Shown here: positions 45,584 through 54,192 of the stretch, piece by piece
Layout of the letters: each line of letters begins with the position of its first letter
How positions within the stretch are numbered: the stretch's first letter is position 1
Assembly (NCBI GenBank): GCA_964484065.1
Contig: CAZAEW010000012.1
Coordinates: 10,100 to 74,099 of the forward strand
DNA: 64,000 nt
Source of the DNA: JAEVLT01 sp964484065
GTDB lineage: Bacteria > Bacillota > Bacilli > Bacillales > Cytobacillaceae
Reading direction: 5' to 3'
Position numbers and translations under genes: made by a program
Notes under the pieces: generated by a model
Seen by the model: the letters and a program-made list of their open reading frames with translations, nothing else
Told to the model about the DNA's origin: nothing
The model's database searches: none

Positions 45584-46334
45584 AATGCAGGCCTCCCAGG
45601 TAGGCAGATTGGACGGTTTCATTCTTCATAATTTCTTCAGGAGTGCCGTCTGCCAGCAATTTCCCGTTAAACAAAACCATGACGGAATCCGACAAATCGA
45701 GAATCATATCCATTTTGTGTTCAATCAAAATAATGGTTCGATCTCCTTGCTCCTTTATTTTTCGGATTACCTCCAGAATAGCCGGGACTTCTTCTAACGA
45801 CATCCCCGCTGTCGGCTCATCGAGGAGTAATACTTCTGTTTCAAGCGCAAGAAGCATCGCCAATTCCAGCTTACGCTTTTCACCATGGGCAAGATTGCAG
45901 GCTAGGTAATCCTTTTTATCCTCGAGAAGAACGAGTTTCAGACAGGTTAATGCTGATTCCTCAAATTCACGGTAATGCTTATAGTGGAGAAACATTTGAT
46001 AGCGCACACCCTTTTGCGACTGAACAGCTAAGCGGACATTTTCGAGCACGGTTAAATTGGGGAATACATTGGTGATTTGAAAGGAGCGGCCAATTCCAGC
46101 CCGTGTTCTTTTGGTTGACGAAAATTTCGTGATATCGTTTCCCCGAAAATAGATTTTTCCTTTGGAAGGAGCCAATTGACCGCTTAGCAAATTAAAAAAG
46201 GTTGTTTTTCCAGCTCCATTCGGACCGATGATCGACTTGAAATGTTTTTCAGGGACAGAAAAATGAACAGAATCGACGGCAATGTGGCCGCCGAAAGAAA
46301 TGGTTAAGTCTTTTGTTTCTAATAGTCCCTTCAA
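45576..46334 (-). CDS. livG: LivG-type ABC ATPase, 252 aa
   Basis: Walker A GPNGAGKTT, long LivG insertion after the Q-loop, signature LAHGEKRKLE, Walker B LLLDEPTAGMS, and the C-terminal VQSAYLGG. GGTGGTG lies ahead of the start. First gene after the binding-protein terminator, so the transport genes may be partly uncoupled from it. Confidence 0.9.
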   Translation of the reverse strand: MKGLLETKDLTISFGGHIAVDSVHFSVPEKHFKSIIGPNGAGKTTFFNLLSGQLAPSKGKIYFRGNDITKFSSTKRTRAGIGRSFQITNVFPNLTVLENVRLAVQSQKGVRYQMFLHYKHYREFEESALTCLKLVLLEDKKDYLACNLAHGEKRKLELAMLLALETEVLLLDEPTAGMSLEEVPAILEVIRKIKEQGDRTIILIEHKMDMILDLSDSVMVLFNGKLLADGTPEEIMKNETVQSAYLGGLHYV

Positions 46335-46369
46335 CTATTTCACCACCTTCTTTAATCTCTCATTTAAAT

Positions 46370-46406
46370 AAGGAAGAGGGACGCTCCCGATTTTAAGCGT
46401 TCCCCC
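46370..46406 (-). terminator. Terminator after the LIV-type binding protein gene
   Basis: GGGACGCT (46378-46385) and AGCGTTCCC (46396-46404) form a stem; the minus strand continues CTCTTCCTTATTT. It would limit transcription of livG onward, giving excess binding protein. Confidence 0.65.
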
Positions 46407-46432
46407 ATCCTGTGAAATTTGGTTATTTATTT

Positions 46433-46495
46433 GCGTCAAGTTCACAACTTTTCGCGTCAAGTTCACAATTATTCACGCCGTTGTCACAATTTGTT
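46433..46495. repeat. Three 21-bp direct repeats
   Basis: GCGTCAAGTTCACAA starts at 46433 and 46454, and a diverged copy ACGCCGTTGTCACAA at 46475, exact 21-base spacing (two helical turns). They lie between the binding-protein stop and the livG terminator. Could be a binding site for a regulator or simple repeat expansion. Confidence 0.6.
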
Positions 46496-46519
46496 CCTTA
46501 TCAGCCCGCCAAGCCCGGC

Positions 46520-47749
46520 TTAATTTTTATTGCGGATCGGCGGGGCGGTTTGTTCAGGTGACAATTCCTTCATCAGAACCGGAACCGGATAAGAAACGCC
46601 GGCCTTTTTCTCCAATTTAATCGCATATAATGTTTGCAGTGCCTGATGGTCAGCCTTTCGGTAAGTCATTTTTCCTTTTGGTGTTTCAAAACTCATGCCT
46701 TCCATCGTTTTAATTATTTTATCAGCATTGGTATCCCCGTTCGTTTTCTTAAGCGCCTCGACAATCGAGATGGCCGCGCTCATTCCGCCCGGAGTAAACA
46801 AATCAGGAACTGCGCCGTTAAAGCGCTTCTTATGCTCACTAACGAGCCAGTCATTCACTTTATTTTTTGGCAGGTCATAATAATACACGGTGAACCCTTC
46901 CATTCCAATCAGCGGAGACATTGTTGACAAGGCGGCAATGTCAGGAGCGCCTGTGGAAATTTTGATTCCTTTCTCTTGAACCTTCATATCGGCAATTTGC
47001 TTCCAAGGGGTATTGGCGCCCGCCCAGACAACAAATAAATAGTCCGGTTTAGCATCGATGATTTTTTGGATATTGGAAGTAAAGTCTGTGGCAGTTGGCG
47101 CCGCATATTCTTCCTGGACAATTTTCGCGCCCAGTTTTTTGGCAGCTTCTTTAAAGGCCGCCACTCCGTCACGGCCAAATGAATAGTCAGGAGCAAGTGT
47201 AGCGATTTTCACACCTTTTTTGGCAATCGCAGCTGCGCCGGCTGCGGCATCCTGAGACGAGTTTCTTGCGGAGTGGAAAATATATTTATTAAAGTCTGCG
47301 CCAGTGATACTGTCTGCTGCTGCCGGTTCGACAACCATGATTTTCTTATATTCCCTTGCAAGCGGTACGACAGCTAATGTATCTGCAGAGCTCGATGAAC
47401 CAACCAAGAAATCAACCTTGTCTTCTTCAAGGAGCTTTGTCGCTTTTTGAACCGCAACATCCGGTTTCGTTTCCGTGTCTTCAACAATGTATTCAATTTT
47501 TCTTCCGTCAACTTTCATCGTGTGGTTGGTTGCGTAATCAAGGCCGAGTTCAAATCCTCTTAATGTTTGTTTTCCGTAGGATTCCAAAGTACCCGTTTTG
47601 GAAGCAAGAACCCCAATTTTAATCGGTTTTGTGTTTGATTCCCCTTCATTCCCGTTTGATGAAGTCTTACTGGTACCACAGGCACTGGCCATTATTACTG
47701 TTAAAATAAGCAAACAGAATAATGCCGTCTTTCGTGAATATACCTTCAC
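46520..47749 (-). CDS. LIV-type ABC substrate-binding lipoprotein, 409 aa
   Basis: Lipobox SACG (Cys24) and a Peripla_BP_6 fold: IKIGVLASKTGTLESYGKQT (about 43-62), VDFLVGSSSSADTLAV and FHSARNSSQDAA. The ligand of this subgroup need not be an amino acid; neighbours (acyl-CoA ligase, hydrolase, SDR) point to a carboxylic acid or hydroxy acid. Own terminator downstream. Confidence 0.87.
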   Translation of the reverse strand: MKVYSRKTALFCLLILTVIMASACGTSKTSSNGNEGESNTKPIKIGVLASKTGTLESYGKQTLRGFELGLDYATNHTMKVDGRKIEYIVEDTETKPDVAVQKATKLLEEDKVDFLVGSSSSADTLAVVPLAREYKKIMVVEPAAADSITGADFNKYIFHSARNSSQDAAAGAAAIAKKGVKIATLAPDYSFGRDGVAAFKEAAKKLGAKIVQEEYAAPTATDFTSNIQKIIDAKPDYLFVVWAGANTPWKQIADMKVQEKGIKISTGAPDIAALSTMSPLIGMEGFTVYYYDLPKNKVNDWLVSEHKKRFNGAVPDLFTPGGMSAAISIVEALKKTNGDTNADKIIKTMEGMSFETPKGKMTYRKADHQALQTLYAIKLEKKAGVSYPVPVLMKELSPEQTAPPIRNKN

Positions 47750-47855
47750 TCTCTTTCCCCCTTCAAAAAGTGATCTGAAGAAGCTTTTTTAAGCCCTGAC
47801 ACCATATTATTAATTTCAAGTTACAAAACAGTTACAAGGATTGTCTTGAAATGAA

Positions 47856-47877
47856 TAAAGCAGCCCCTTAAGGCTGC
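47856..47877 (-). terminator. Terminator of the large activator gene
   Basis: AGCAGCC and GGCTGCT pair around ccttaa, overlapping the stop; TTTATTTC follows on the minus strand. Confidence 0.65.
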
Positions 47878-50800
47878 TCAACTTGACCTTTCACACTCGC
47901 GGAGTCAATGATCATTTCATACATCTTCTTTGTCGGCTCCAGCGGAGCTACGCCTAACTCTTCCTCCAAAACCCTCTTACACTTTTGAAACCATTTAATA
48001 GCCTGAGGACGATTGTTTTTGCAAAAATAACTATACATCAAGAGGCGGTAAGCCTCTTCCCATGTTCGGTCATGTTCAATGATCCTTTCACACCAAAAGA
48101 TGGCTTGATCGTAGTTTTGGCGCCGAATATGGAGCTTCGCCTTTTTCTCCGCTCCCCGTAAAAAATAAATTTGCATGCTTTCACGCTTGGCGGCGCACCA
48201 ATCATCATAGCGCCGATCCGGCAAATACTCTCCATGATATAATTGAAGTCCCTTTTCCAAAAATGAAAGTGCTTCACTCTCATTCGTTTCCTTTAAGCCG
48301 TTTTGTATGCACTCCTGGAAATACACAGTATCCAAGTCAATTACCGCAAACGGATTTAATCCATAAAACATTCCCTCCCTGATGATAAAAAAAGGAGCTG
48401 CCCGCGGCTTCCGGTTTGGTTCCAAAACATGATGGAGAGTATTAAGGGCTACCTTAAAATCCCGGTCTGCACTTTGTTTGTCTTGGCGGGGCCATAATAT
48501 CTGGGTAATTTCATCCTTTTGAACAGGAGTATTTTTCGTAATCAAAAGCTGAAATAATTCCTTTGCCTTTTCTCTTTGCCACGCTTTTTCCCGTACCTCT
48601 TTTTCCCCAAGCCATATTTTAAATTTCCCCAAAGTCTGCACCCTGATCGAATAGCCGGGATGAGTGTCAAAAGAGGACATCCCCATCTCCTGAAGAACTT
48701 TCAGTGCGTAAGCTTTTTGGGCGCCTGTTTTCGTGCATTCCAATAAAAAAGGAATAAACGCTTGCAAGTCGCGCGGGCCAAACAAAGATCTTTTATAAAA
48801 GAAAAATTCGTACCCATTAACCTGAACGATTTGCAAAAAAAGACCGGCTGCCTCCAAAAATAATTCCTGCTTTTTCTCGGCATAAAACACGGAGGCGGAC
48901 CAGAATTTGCTGAGCATTTCTCCAAACCTGTCGCTGCAGTTCACAAATAATGCTTCCGCTTTTTTTACGAATTGGAGGGCTTTCGAAAACTGTTCATCGT
49001 ATACACTCGCAATCCCCATGCAAAGAGTGATGAGCCCTGAAAGCCAGACATCGGAAACTTTTTCCGTCTCTTCAAGTGCTTGGCTTCCGGCTTCCATTGC
49101 CCGTTCAAACTCTCCTTTTGTTCCGTATAAAATGCACAGCCCCATCAGCGCTTCCGCTTTGCTGCGGGTCACCCCCATCAAATCCATGATTTCCAGTGCT
49201 GTATCATAGCACTTTTTTGAAAGATCCAAATCATACTTATTTAACAGCTGAACAGCATGACCCATTCGAATCCAGGCACATGCCTCCACCATCGGCGCCT
49301 TTAAGCTGATTCCTTGTTGAATTCCTGCTTGAGATAGTTCTTTTGCTGCCTGCCCGTCGCCGGAATAGACGTTGATTAAAGCCAATAACAATTCTGTTTC
49401 ACGATGGGATTGCGGAAGCAAAGATGGATGAGTGACTTTTCCCTTCCTGCTGCCCGTCTTGAGAATTTCCTTTGCTGCCCCTAAACGGCCCGTTCTTAAC
49501 CAAAATCTTGCTTCTATATTTCCGTCAAAGCTGTTTTCAAGTAAAATCTTTGCTTTGTGAAGCCATTTTTCGGCTTGAATCGCTTTCCCCGAATTTAGAA
49601 GATTTTCAGACAATAAGAGATAGAGTTTCCCCATTTCTGTACCCGATCTTTCGGAACTTTTTTCCCGGTTCACAATCGCTTCATACAAAAATTTTTCTGC
49701 TTTGTGCGGCTGGATCGTGTCCAAATAAATTTGCGCTTTTCCTTCCAAAGCCCGGCTCATTTCGAGATAATCATGATTTTCTTCCGCCCTTGTATAGGCT
49801 TTTTGATAACATTCTTCCGCTTCCTGATAAAGGGAGCGGTAGCGATAGATTTCCGCTTTTAAATACCAAAGATGGTAAAATCGTTCTATCTCCAATTCTG
49901 GAATCACTTTTAAGTTTTCAAACACACTTTCCAATTTCCCGTTTTCCACCATCTTCATTCCTTGTTGCATTAAAATCGAGGCAGAGGCTCCGAAGTGATT
50001 CAATTTTTTATAATGAAACAGCGCCTTCTCCCACACCTCTCTTTTTTCATAATATTGGGCGCATTTCAGGTGGAGTTTTTCAAAGAGATCCGGCTGGTTT
50101 TCCAACAATTGTTTTTCGAGAAACTCCTTGAACAATGCGTGGTAGCGATAATGGCCGTGCCCGGCCGTTTGGAGAAATAAATTTCGCTTTTTCAGCTGTT
50201 CAAGCAGCTTCGAAACTTCGTCAATCCCCAGAACTTCGTTCAGCAATTCTTCTTCCATTTCTTCAAAAATGGCTGTTTGCTCCAAAAATTGTTTGATCTT
50301 TGGGGGCTGCTTAGAAAATACCTCCATTACCAAATACTGAAATAAATCTTGAAGAGAATGGGAGGAGTATTCAAAAAGAGCGGATATATCCCTTTTAGAA
50401 GGGATTTGCTGAGCGATCATGCATAAGGCAATAATCCATCCTTCTGTCATATGAAAAATGGTCTGTAAATTTGGAGGATCAATCTTTAAATCGTAGAAGT
50501 CATTAAGCAGCAAATCCATTTCTTCGATGGTCAATACTAAATCGTCTCTGCTTATTTCTAGTAATTGTCCGCACACTTTCAACTTAGCTAGCTGCTTCCA
50601 GCCGGGAACTCTCCGGCTCGAAATCACGATATGTAAATTAGCAGGGAGATGAGCGATCAGTTTTTCCATCCAGCTATTGATCATATTGGAATGCTCTATT
50701 TGATGAAAATCATCTAAAACCAGGATAATCCTCGCTGGGACAGCAAGAACTTCATTGATGAATAAAGAACAAAGCAGGTTGATTTCTTCGTCACGAATGT

Positions 50801-51125
50801 ACATGTCTGCCGATTCCATATAGGAGACTAACTGCTTTCCAAACTCGGGAACGGCACCTCTGATGGAATGAATTAAATAAGTTAAGAATGGAAGGATGTC
50901 ATCATCAATTGCTGAAATGGAATACCAGCAGCCGCGAACTTTCTCATCTCTCATATATAGTGCCAGTGCGGTGCTTTTCCCATACCCCGCTCCGGAATGT
51001 AAAATCGTTAATGGAAATTTGGGGATCTGTTTCATTTTTTTTGTTAAGGTTGCCCGCCTGATATACTCGTCTTTTACGACGGGAATCTGCAGCTTTGACT
51101 GGATAATCGGCAGCATCACTTTCAT
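47868..51125 (-). CDS. Large MalT/SARP-like transcriptional activator (AAA, TPR and BTAD domains), 1085 aa
   Basis: N-terminal ATPase of the STAND/MalT type with Walker A HSGAGYGKST (about 43-52) and Walker B IILVLDDFHQ. The middle (about 370-810) is helical TPR-like repeats. The C-terminal 250 residues combine a winged-helix (VQTLGKFKIWLGEKEVREKA, then AKELFQLLI) and a BTAD domain (VIDLDTVYF to the end), as in SARP regulators. Such proteins sense a ligand and recruit RNA polymerase. It lies directly upstream of the LIV-type binding protein on the same strand and is the likely activator of that cluster. AAAAGGGG precedes the ATG closely; Val3 or Met4 may be the true start. Confidence 0.82.
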   Translation of the reverse strand: MKVMLPIIQSKLQIPVVKDEYIRRATLTKKMKQIPKFPLTILHSGAGYGKSTALALYMRDEKVRGCWYSISAIDDDILPFLTYLIHSIRGAVPEFGKQLVSYMESADMYIRDEEINLLCSLFINEVLAVPARIILVLDDFHQIEHSNMINSWMEKLIAHLPANLHIVISSRRVPGWKQLAKLKVCGQLLEISRDDLVLTIEEMDLLLNDFYDLKIDPPNLQTIFHMTEGWIIALCMIAQQIPSKRDISALFEYSSHSLQDLFQYLVMEVFSKQPPKIKQFLEQTAIFEEMEEELLNEVLGIDEVSKLLEQLKKRNLFLQTAGHGHYRYHALFKEFLEKQLLENQPDLFEKLHLKCAQYYEKREVWEKALFHYKKLNHFGASASILMQQGMKMVENGKLESVFENLKVIPELEIERFYHLWYLKAEIYRYRSLYQEAEECYQKAYTRAEENHDYLEMSRALEGKAQIYLDTIQPHKAEKFLYEAIVNREKSSERSGTEMGKLYLLLSENLLNSGKAIQAEKWLHKAKILLENSFDGNIEARFWLRTGRLGAAKEILKTGSRKGKVTHPSLLPQSHRETELLLALINVYSGDGQAAKELSQAGIQQGISLKAPMVEACAWIRMGHAVQLLNKYDLDLSKKCYDTALEIMDLMGVTRSKAEALMGLCILYGTKGEFERAMEAGSQALEETEKVSDVWLSGLITLCMGIASVYDEQFSKALQFVKKAEALFVNCSDRFGEMLSKFWSASVFYAEKKQELFLEAAGLFLQIVQVNGYEFFFYKRSLFGPRDLQAFIPFLLECTKTGAQKAYALKVLQEMGMSSFDTHPGYSIRVQTLGKFKIWLGEKEVREKAWQREKAKELFQLLITKNTPVQKDEITQILWPRQDKQSADRDFKVALNTLHHVLEPNRKPRAAPFFIIREGMFYGLNPFAVIDLDTVYFQECIQNGLKETNESEALSFLEKGLQLYHGEYLPDRRYDDWCAAKRESMQIYFLRGAEKKAKLHIRRQNYDQAIFWCERIIEHDRTWEEAYRLLMYSYFCKNNRPQAIKWFQKCKRVLEEELGVAPLEPTKKMYEMIIDSASVKGQVEQP

Positions 51126-51224
51126 CGTCCCCTTTTTTAATTTTCTTAATTTTTAGACTATTTTACCATACTTTTAGGGGATTCTGGAACATGATAAGAC
51201 CTGTTTTCTGTTAATAATTGCTTA

Positions 51225-51371
51225 AATAAGAAAAGCGCAAGCGCCTTCAGAACAAGCAGGGCTTGTTCTTGCGATGTATATTCATAGTAGCATCCCTTAG
51301 TGCTTCGCTTCCGAAGCTTATTCTTGTGAAGCTAGACATTTCTCGAAGTCTGAACTTATCCTTTCTTATCT
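51225..51371. repeat. Dispersed repeat, copy 2 (about 147 bp)
   Basis: Same ends and shared blocks as 36109-36271, with a shorter middle (TTCGCTTCCGAAGC replaces the CAGCCCC/GGGGCT segment). Direct orientation relative to copy 1. Fills most of the gap between the activator promoter and the thrB terminator. Confidence 0.8.
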
Positions 51372-51380
51372 TATAAGAAA

Positions 51381-51404
51381 GGACACCCCGTTACCGAGAT
51401 GTCC
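51381..51404 (-). terminator. thrB terminator
   Basis: GGACACCCCG and CGAGATGTCC pair with wobbles; the minus strand continues TTTCTTATAAG. Directly after the thrB stop. Confidence 0.7.
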
Positions 51405-51410
51405 CACATT

Positions 51411-52325
51411 CTACCTAACTTTTTCCATTTTGCAAACAATGCTTCCATTATTCTCAATACCCGCTTTGACAGCAGTCATTTCTGAAAATTTTATCTGCAG
51501 AGCGGATGCCAGTCTTTCGCCATTTCCTTTTTCAGTAAAGCAAAGAACAGTTGGTCCTGCGCCGCTTAAGGCAACCCCAAAGGCACCCAATTTCTTTGCT
51601 TCATCCTCAATCTCCTGATAAAAAGGAATTAAGGAACGGCGGTAAGGCTGGTGAAAAAGATCTAATTTCATCATTTTCCCCGCTAATTGCCAATTTTCAC
51701 TCAGCAATGCGGAAATTAATACATTAGCTGTTGCTGACGCTTGAACGGCCTCAGAATAGGCAAACGTATCAGGCAAAACCTCACGGGAAACTTTTGTTAA
51801 TAATGTTTCCTGAGGGATCATCGCAACCATTTCAAATGAAAGGCTGTTGAAGGAGATCAAATCAACCTGATCATTTTGGTAGCAGCCAACAACAAGTCCG
51901 CCATATAAAGATGCACCAACATTATCAGGATGGCCTTCTATTTCCGTTGCCAGATTAAGTTTTTCCTGCTTCGACAATTTTAGATCTCCGATTAAATCAG
52001 CCAGCTCGATTCCGGCAACAATTGCTGCTGCACTGGAGCCGAGGCCCCTGGCAAGCGGAATTTGACTGTCCATTACCACTTTGCATGGGGTTAGTGTTTT
52101 TCCGCATTTTTCAGCTGCCTTTTGGGCGACCTGGCAGATAAAGTGACGCTCATCTGTAGGAAACTGGGTCAGTTCATTGTTGATTGTCTGGAAGACCCAT
52201 TTTTCATTTGGTTCTACTTCCAAGGTTAAATATAAATCGACCGCAATCCCTACAGAGTCAAAGCCAGGCCCCAGATTGGCACTGCTTGCTGGAACTTTGA
52301 TAAGAAATCTTTCATTAAAGGTCAT
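51411..52325 (-). CDS. thrB: Homoserine kinase, 304 aa
   Basis: GHMP kinase with PASSANLGPGFDSVG (12-26), ATP loop PLARGLGSSAAA (about 89-100) and C-terminal LSGAGPTV. It phosphorylates homoserine for threonine synthesis. GGGAGC is 12 bases before the ATG. It follows hom by only 38 bases, with no threonine synthase gene in between. Confidence 0.95.
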   Translation of the reverse strand: MTFNERFLIKVPASSANLGPGFDSVGIAVDLYLTLEVEPNEKWVFQTINNELTQFPTDERHFICQVAQKAAEKCGKTLTPCKVVMDSQIPLARGLGSSAAAIVAGIELADLIGDLKLSKQEKLNLATEIEGHPDNVGASLYGGLVVGCYQNDQVDLISFNSLSFEMVAMIPQETLLTKVSREVLPDTFAYSEAVQASATANVLISALLSENWQLAGKMMKLDLFHQPYRRSLIPFYQEIEDEAKKLGAFGVALSGAGPTVLCFTEKGNGERLASALQIKFSEMTAVKAGIENNGSIVCKMEKVR

Positions 52326-52362
52326 TGTTTGACAGCTCCCTTAATAATCCTGGCCACCTCAT
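52315..52362 (-). pseudogene. thrC: Possible thrC remnant (15 codons)
   Basis: Right after the hom stop, an ATG (52362) opens MRWPGLLRELSNNDL and stops inside thrB in another frame. The W-x-G-L start resembles ThrC N-termini such as that of B. subtilis (MWKGLIHQY, from memory), and thrC is normally located exactly here. It may be what is left after a deletion, or a short leader that couples hom and thrB translation. Confidence 0.4.
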
Positions 52363-52363
52363 T

Positions 52364-53656
52364 TTAATTTTTCCTTTCTACACGATAAGAACTCTTGATT
52401 TCTTTAACAGCTTTCATATCTGTTAATTTTTGCATAATCTTTTCGTAATTAGTAAAAGAAGAATGGTGGGTAACTAAGACAATTTCTGCCACTTCATTTT
52501 TCATAACCGGAAGCTGCAGAATTTTTTCAAAACTGACTCCATATTCAGCAAACACGCTTGTGATATCGGCAAATACACCGACTTCATCCTGGACATGAAG
52601 ACGGATGAAATATTTCGCAAACTTTTCCGAATCATCCTTTAATTGTTTTGGATATTGCGGCGAGACGGCGCTGCGTCCGTTGACTCCCAAACGGAGGTTT
52701 TTCATGACAGCCACTAAATCGGAAACAACCGATGTTGCGGTAGGCAGACTCCCTGCCCCCGGCCCGTAAAACATAGTCTCCCCTACTGCTTCACCATAAA
52801 CATAAACCGCATTGTATTCATTTTGCACGGATGCAAGCGGGTGATCGTCGGCTAGGAACGTCGGCTGAACACTTACTTCAACCTTGTCTTCTTCGCGATG
52901 GGCATAACCAATCAGTTTCATCGTATAGCCCAGCTGCTTGCCATAGCTGATGTCTTCCTCGGTGACTTGTGAAATCCCGTTGACGCGTACATCCGCTAAA
53001 TCGATATGCATAGAGAAGCCTAATGTGGCCAAAATCGTCATTTTTCTTGCCGCATCCAATCCTTCTACGTCAGAGGTAGGATCCGTTTCTGCAAAGCCCA
53101 AGTCCTGTGCTTCCTTAAGGACTTCTTCGTAAGCACGGCCTTCCTTGGTCATTTTTGTTAAAATGTAGTTCGTTGTTCCGTTAACAATTCCCATCATTTT
53201 TGTGACATGGTCAGATGCCAGCCCGTCTACAAGGCTTCTCAAAATTGGAATTCCGCCGGCAACACTTGCCTCATAAAAAAGATCGCATCCGTTTTCAGAA
53301 GCAACTTTTAAAAGCTCCGTGCCATGCAGAGCCATCAAATCTTTGTTGGCTGTAACAACATGCTTTCCTTGTCTAAGTGCTTTCAATAAAAATTCCTTGG
53401 TAATCCCCGTTCCGCCCATTACCTCGATGATGACATCGATTTCCGGATCTTCCAAAATTTCATCAGAGCTGTTTGTTAAAATAGCTGGATCAACATCAAT
53501 ATTTCTTGATTTATTTAAATTTTTAACGAGTATTTTTTTTATCACGACCGGACATCCAACCTGATGCATTAATTTATCCTGGTGATCATGAACAATTTTG
53601 ACAACCCCGGTTCCGACTGTACCCAAACCTAATAAACCTATCGAAATCGTCTTCAC
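52364..53656 (-). CDS. hom: Homoserine dehydrogenase, 430 aa
   Basis: The GTG at 53656 has GGAGGGG ahead and begins MKTISIGLLGLGTVGTGVV, the nucleotide-binding motif; the frame to 53743 has no ribosome site. Catalytic motifs NGTTNYILTKM and GLDAARKMTILA, and a C-terminal ACT domain (FIRLHVQDEVGVFADITSVF) for threonine feedback. Reduces aspartate semialdehyde to homoserine. Heads the short hom-thrB operon. Confidence 0.95.
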   Translation of the reverse strand: MKTISIGLLGLGTVGTGVVKIVHDHQDKLMHQVGCPVVIKKILVKNLNKSRNIDVDPAILTNSSDEILEDPEIDVIIEVMGGTGITKEFLLKALRQGKHVVTANKDLMALHGTELLKVASENGCDLFYEASVAGGIPILRSLVDGLASDHVTKMMGIVNGTTNYILTKMTKEGRAYEEVLKEAQDLGFAETDPTSDVEGLDAARKMTILATLGFSMHIDLADVRVNGISQVTEEDISYGKQLGYTMKLIGYAHREEDKVEVSVQPTFLADDHPLASVQNEYNAVYVYGEAVGETMFYGPGAGSLPTATSVVSDLVAVMKNLRLGVNGRSAVSPQYPKQLKDDSEKFAKYFIRLHVQDEVGVFADITSVFAEYGVSFEKILQLPVMKNEVAEIVLVTHHSSFTNYEKIMQKLTDMKAVKEIKSSYRVERKN

Positions 53657-54192
53657 ACATTCCCCTCCAAACTTATGTCTATTCAACAAGAACAATTGTT
53701 TATATATAGTAGACATTATATGACTCTCTTTATTTTTTTTCAATAGACAAATTACTGATAAAATTATTTGTAATCGCTTACTGTATTGGAATATGTACTT
53801 TAATTTACCAAAAAAATTTTAACGGTTTATCTGATCTTCTCCCCATATCCCCTTCATTCTGTATCTTTACAATCCTGATCATTAAGTTATAAAATATTCT
53901 GTATATTGACTTGAAGATTCAGGTGATATTTTTAGAATTGCATGTATATTATAATATGTTTAGAAATGTTTTACAAATCGGAAAAATATCCTACTAATAT
54001 ATGAATATAGTGTTCAATCCGCGGCATTCCGTCCCTCGTAATCTGGCAGATAGTCAGTTATAAGAGACGTTTTTTTATGAAAAAATGAAAATATGAGAAT
54101 ATTACCCTTAGCTGCCGATTAAAATTTTTTGATAAAAAGCAGAAATGACCGCATTGAGCCGTACAGCTAAAAACTTTCGGGGAGGCATGTTT
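53657..54192. other. Divergent intergenic region hom / serA
   Basis: About 540 bases, very AT-rich. It should hold both promoters. An imperfect hairpin CGTCCCTCGTAA / TTATAAGAGACG (54031-54072) followed by TTTTTTTATG may be an attenuator in the serA leader. No T-box anticodon or TGG-ACCGCG-type element was found. Confidence 0.4.

Noticed and set aside
49472..50131. 219-codon plus-strand ORF
   Set aside because: Antisense to the TPR region of the large activator; composition and lack of ribosome site mark it as a shadow.
53900..54190. T-box leader for serA
   Set aside because: The conserved T-box sequence and specifier loop are not present; only an imperfect hairpin is seen.
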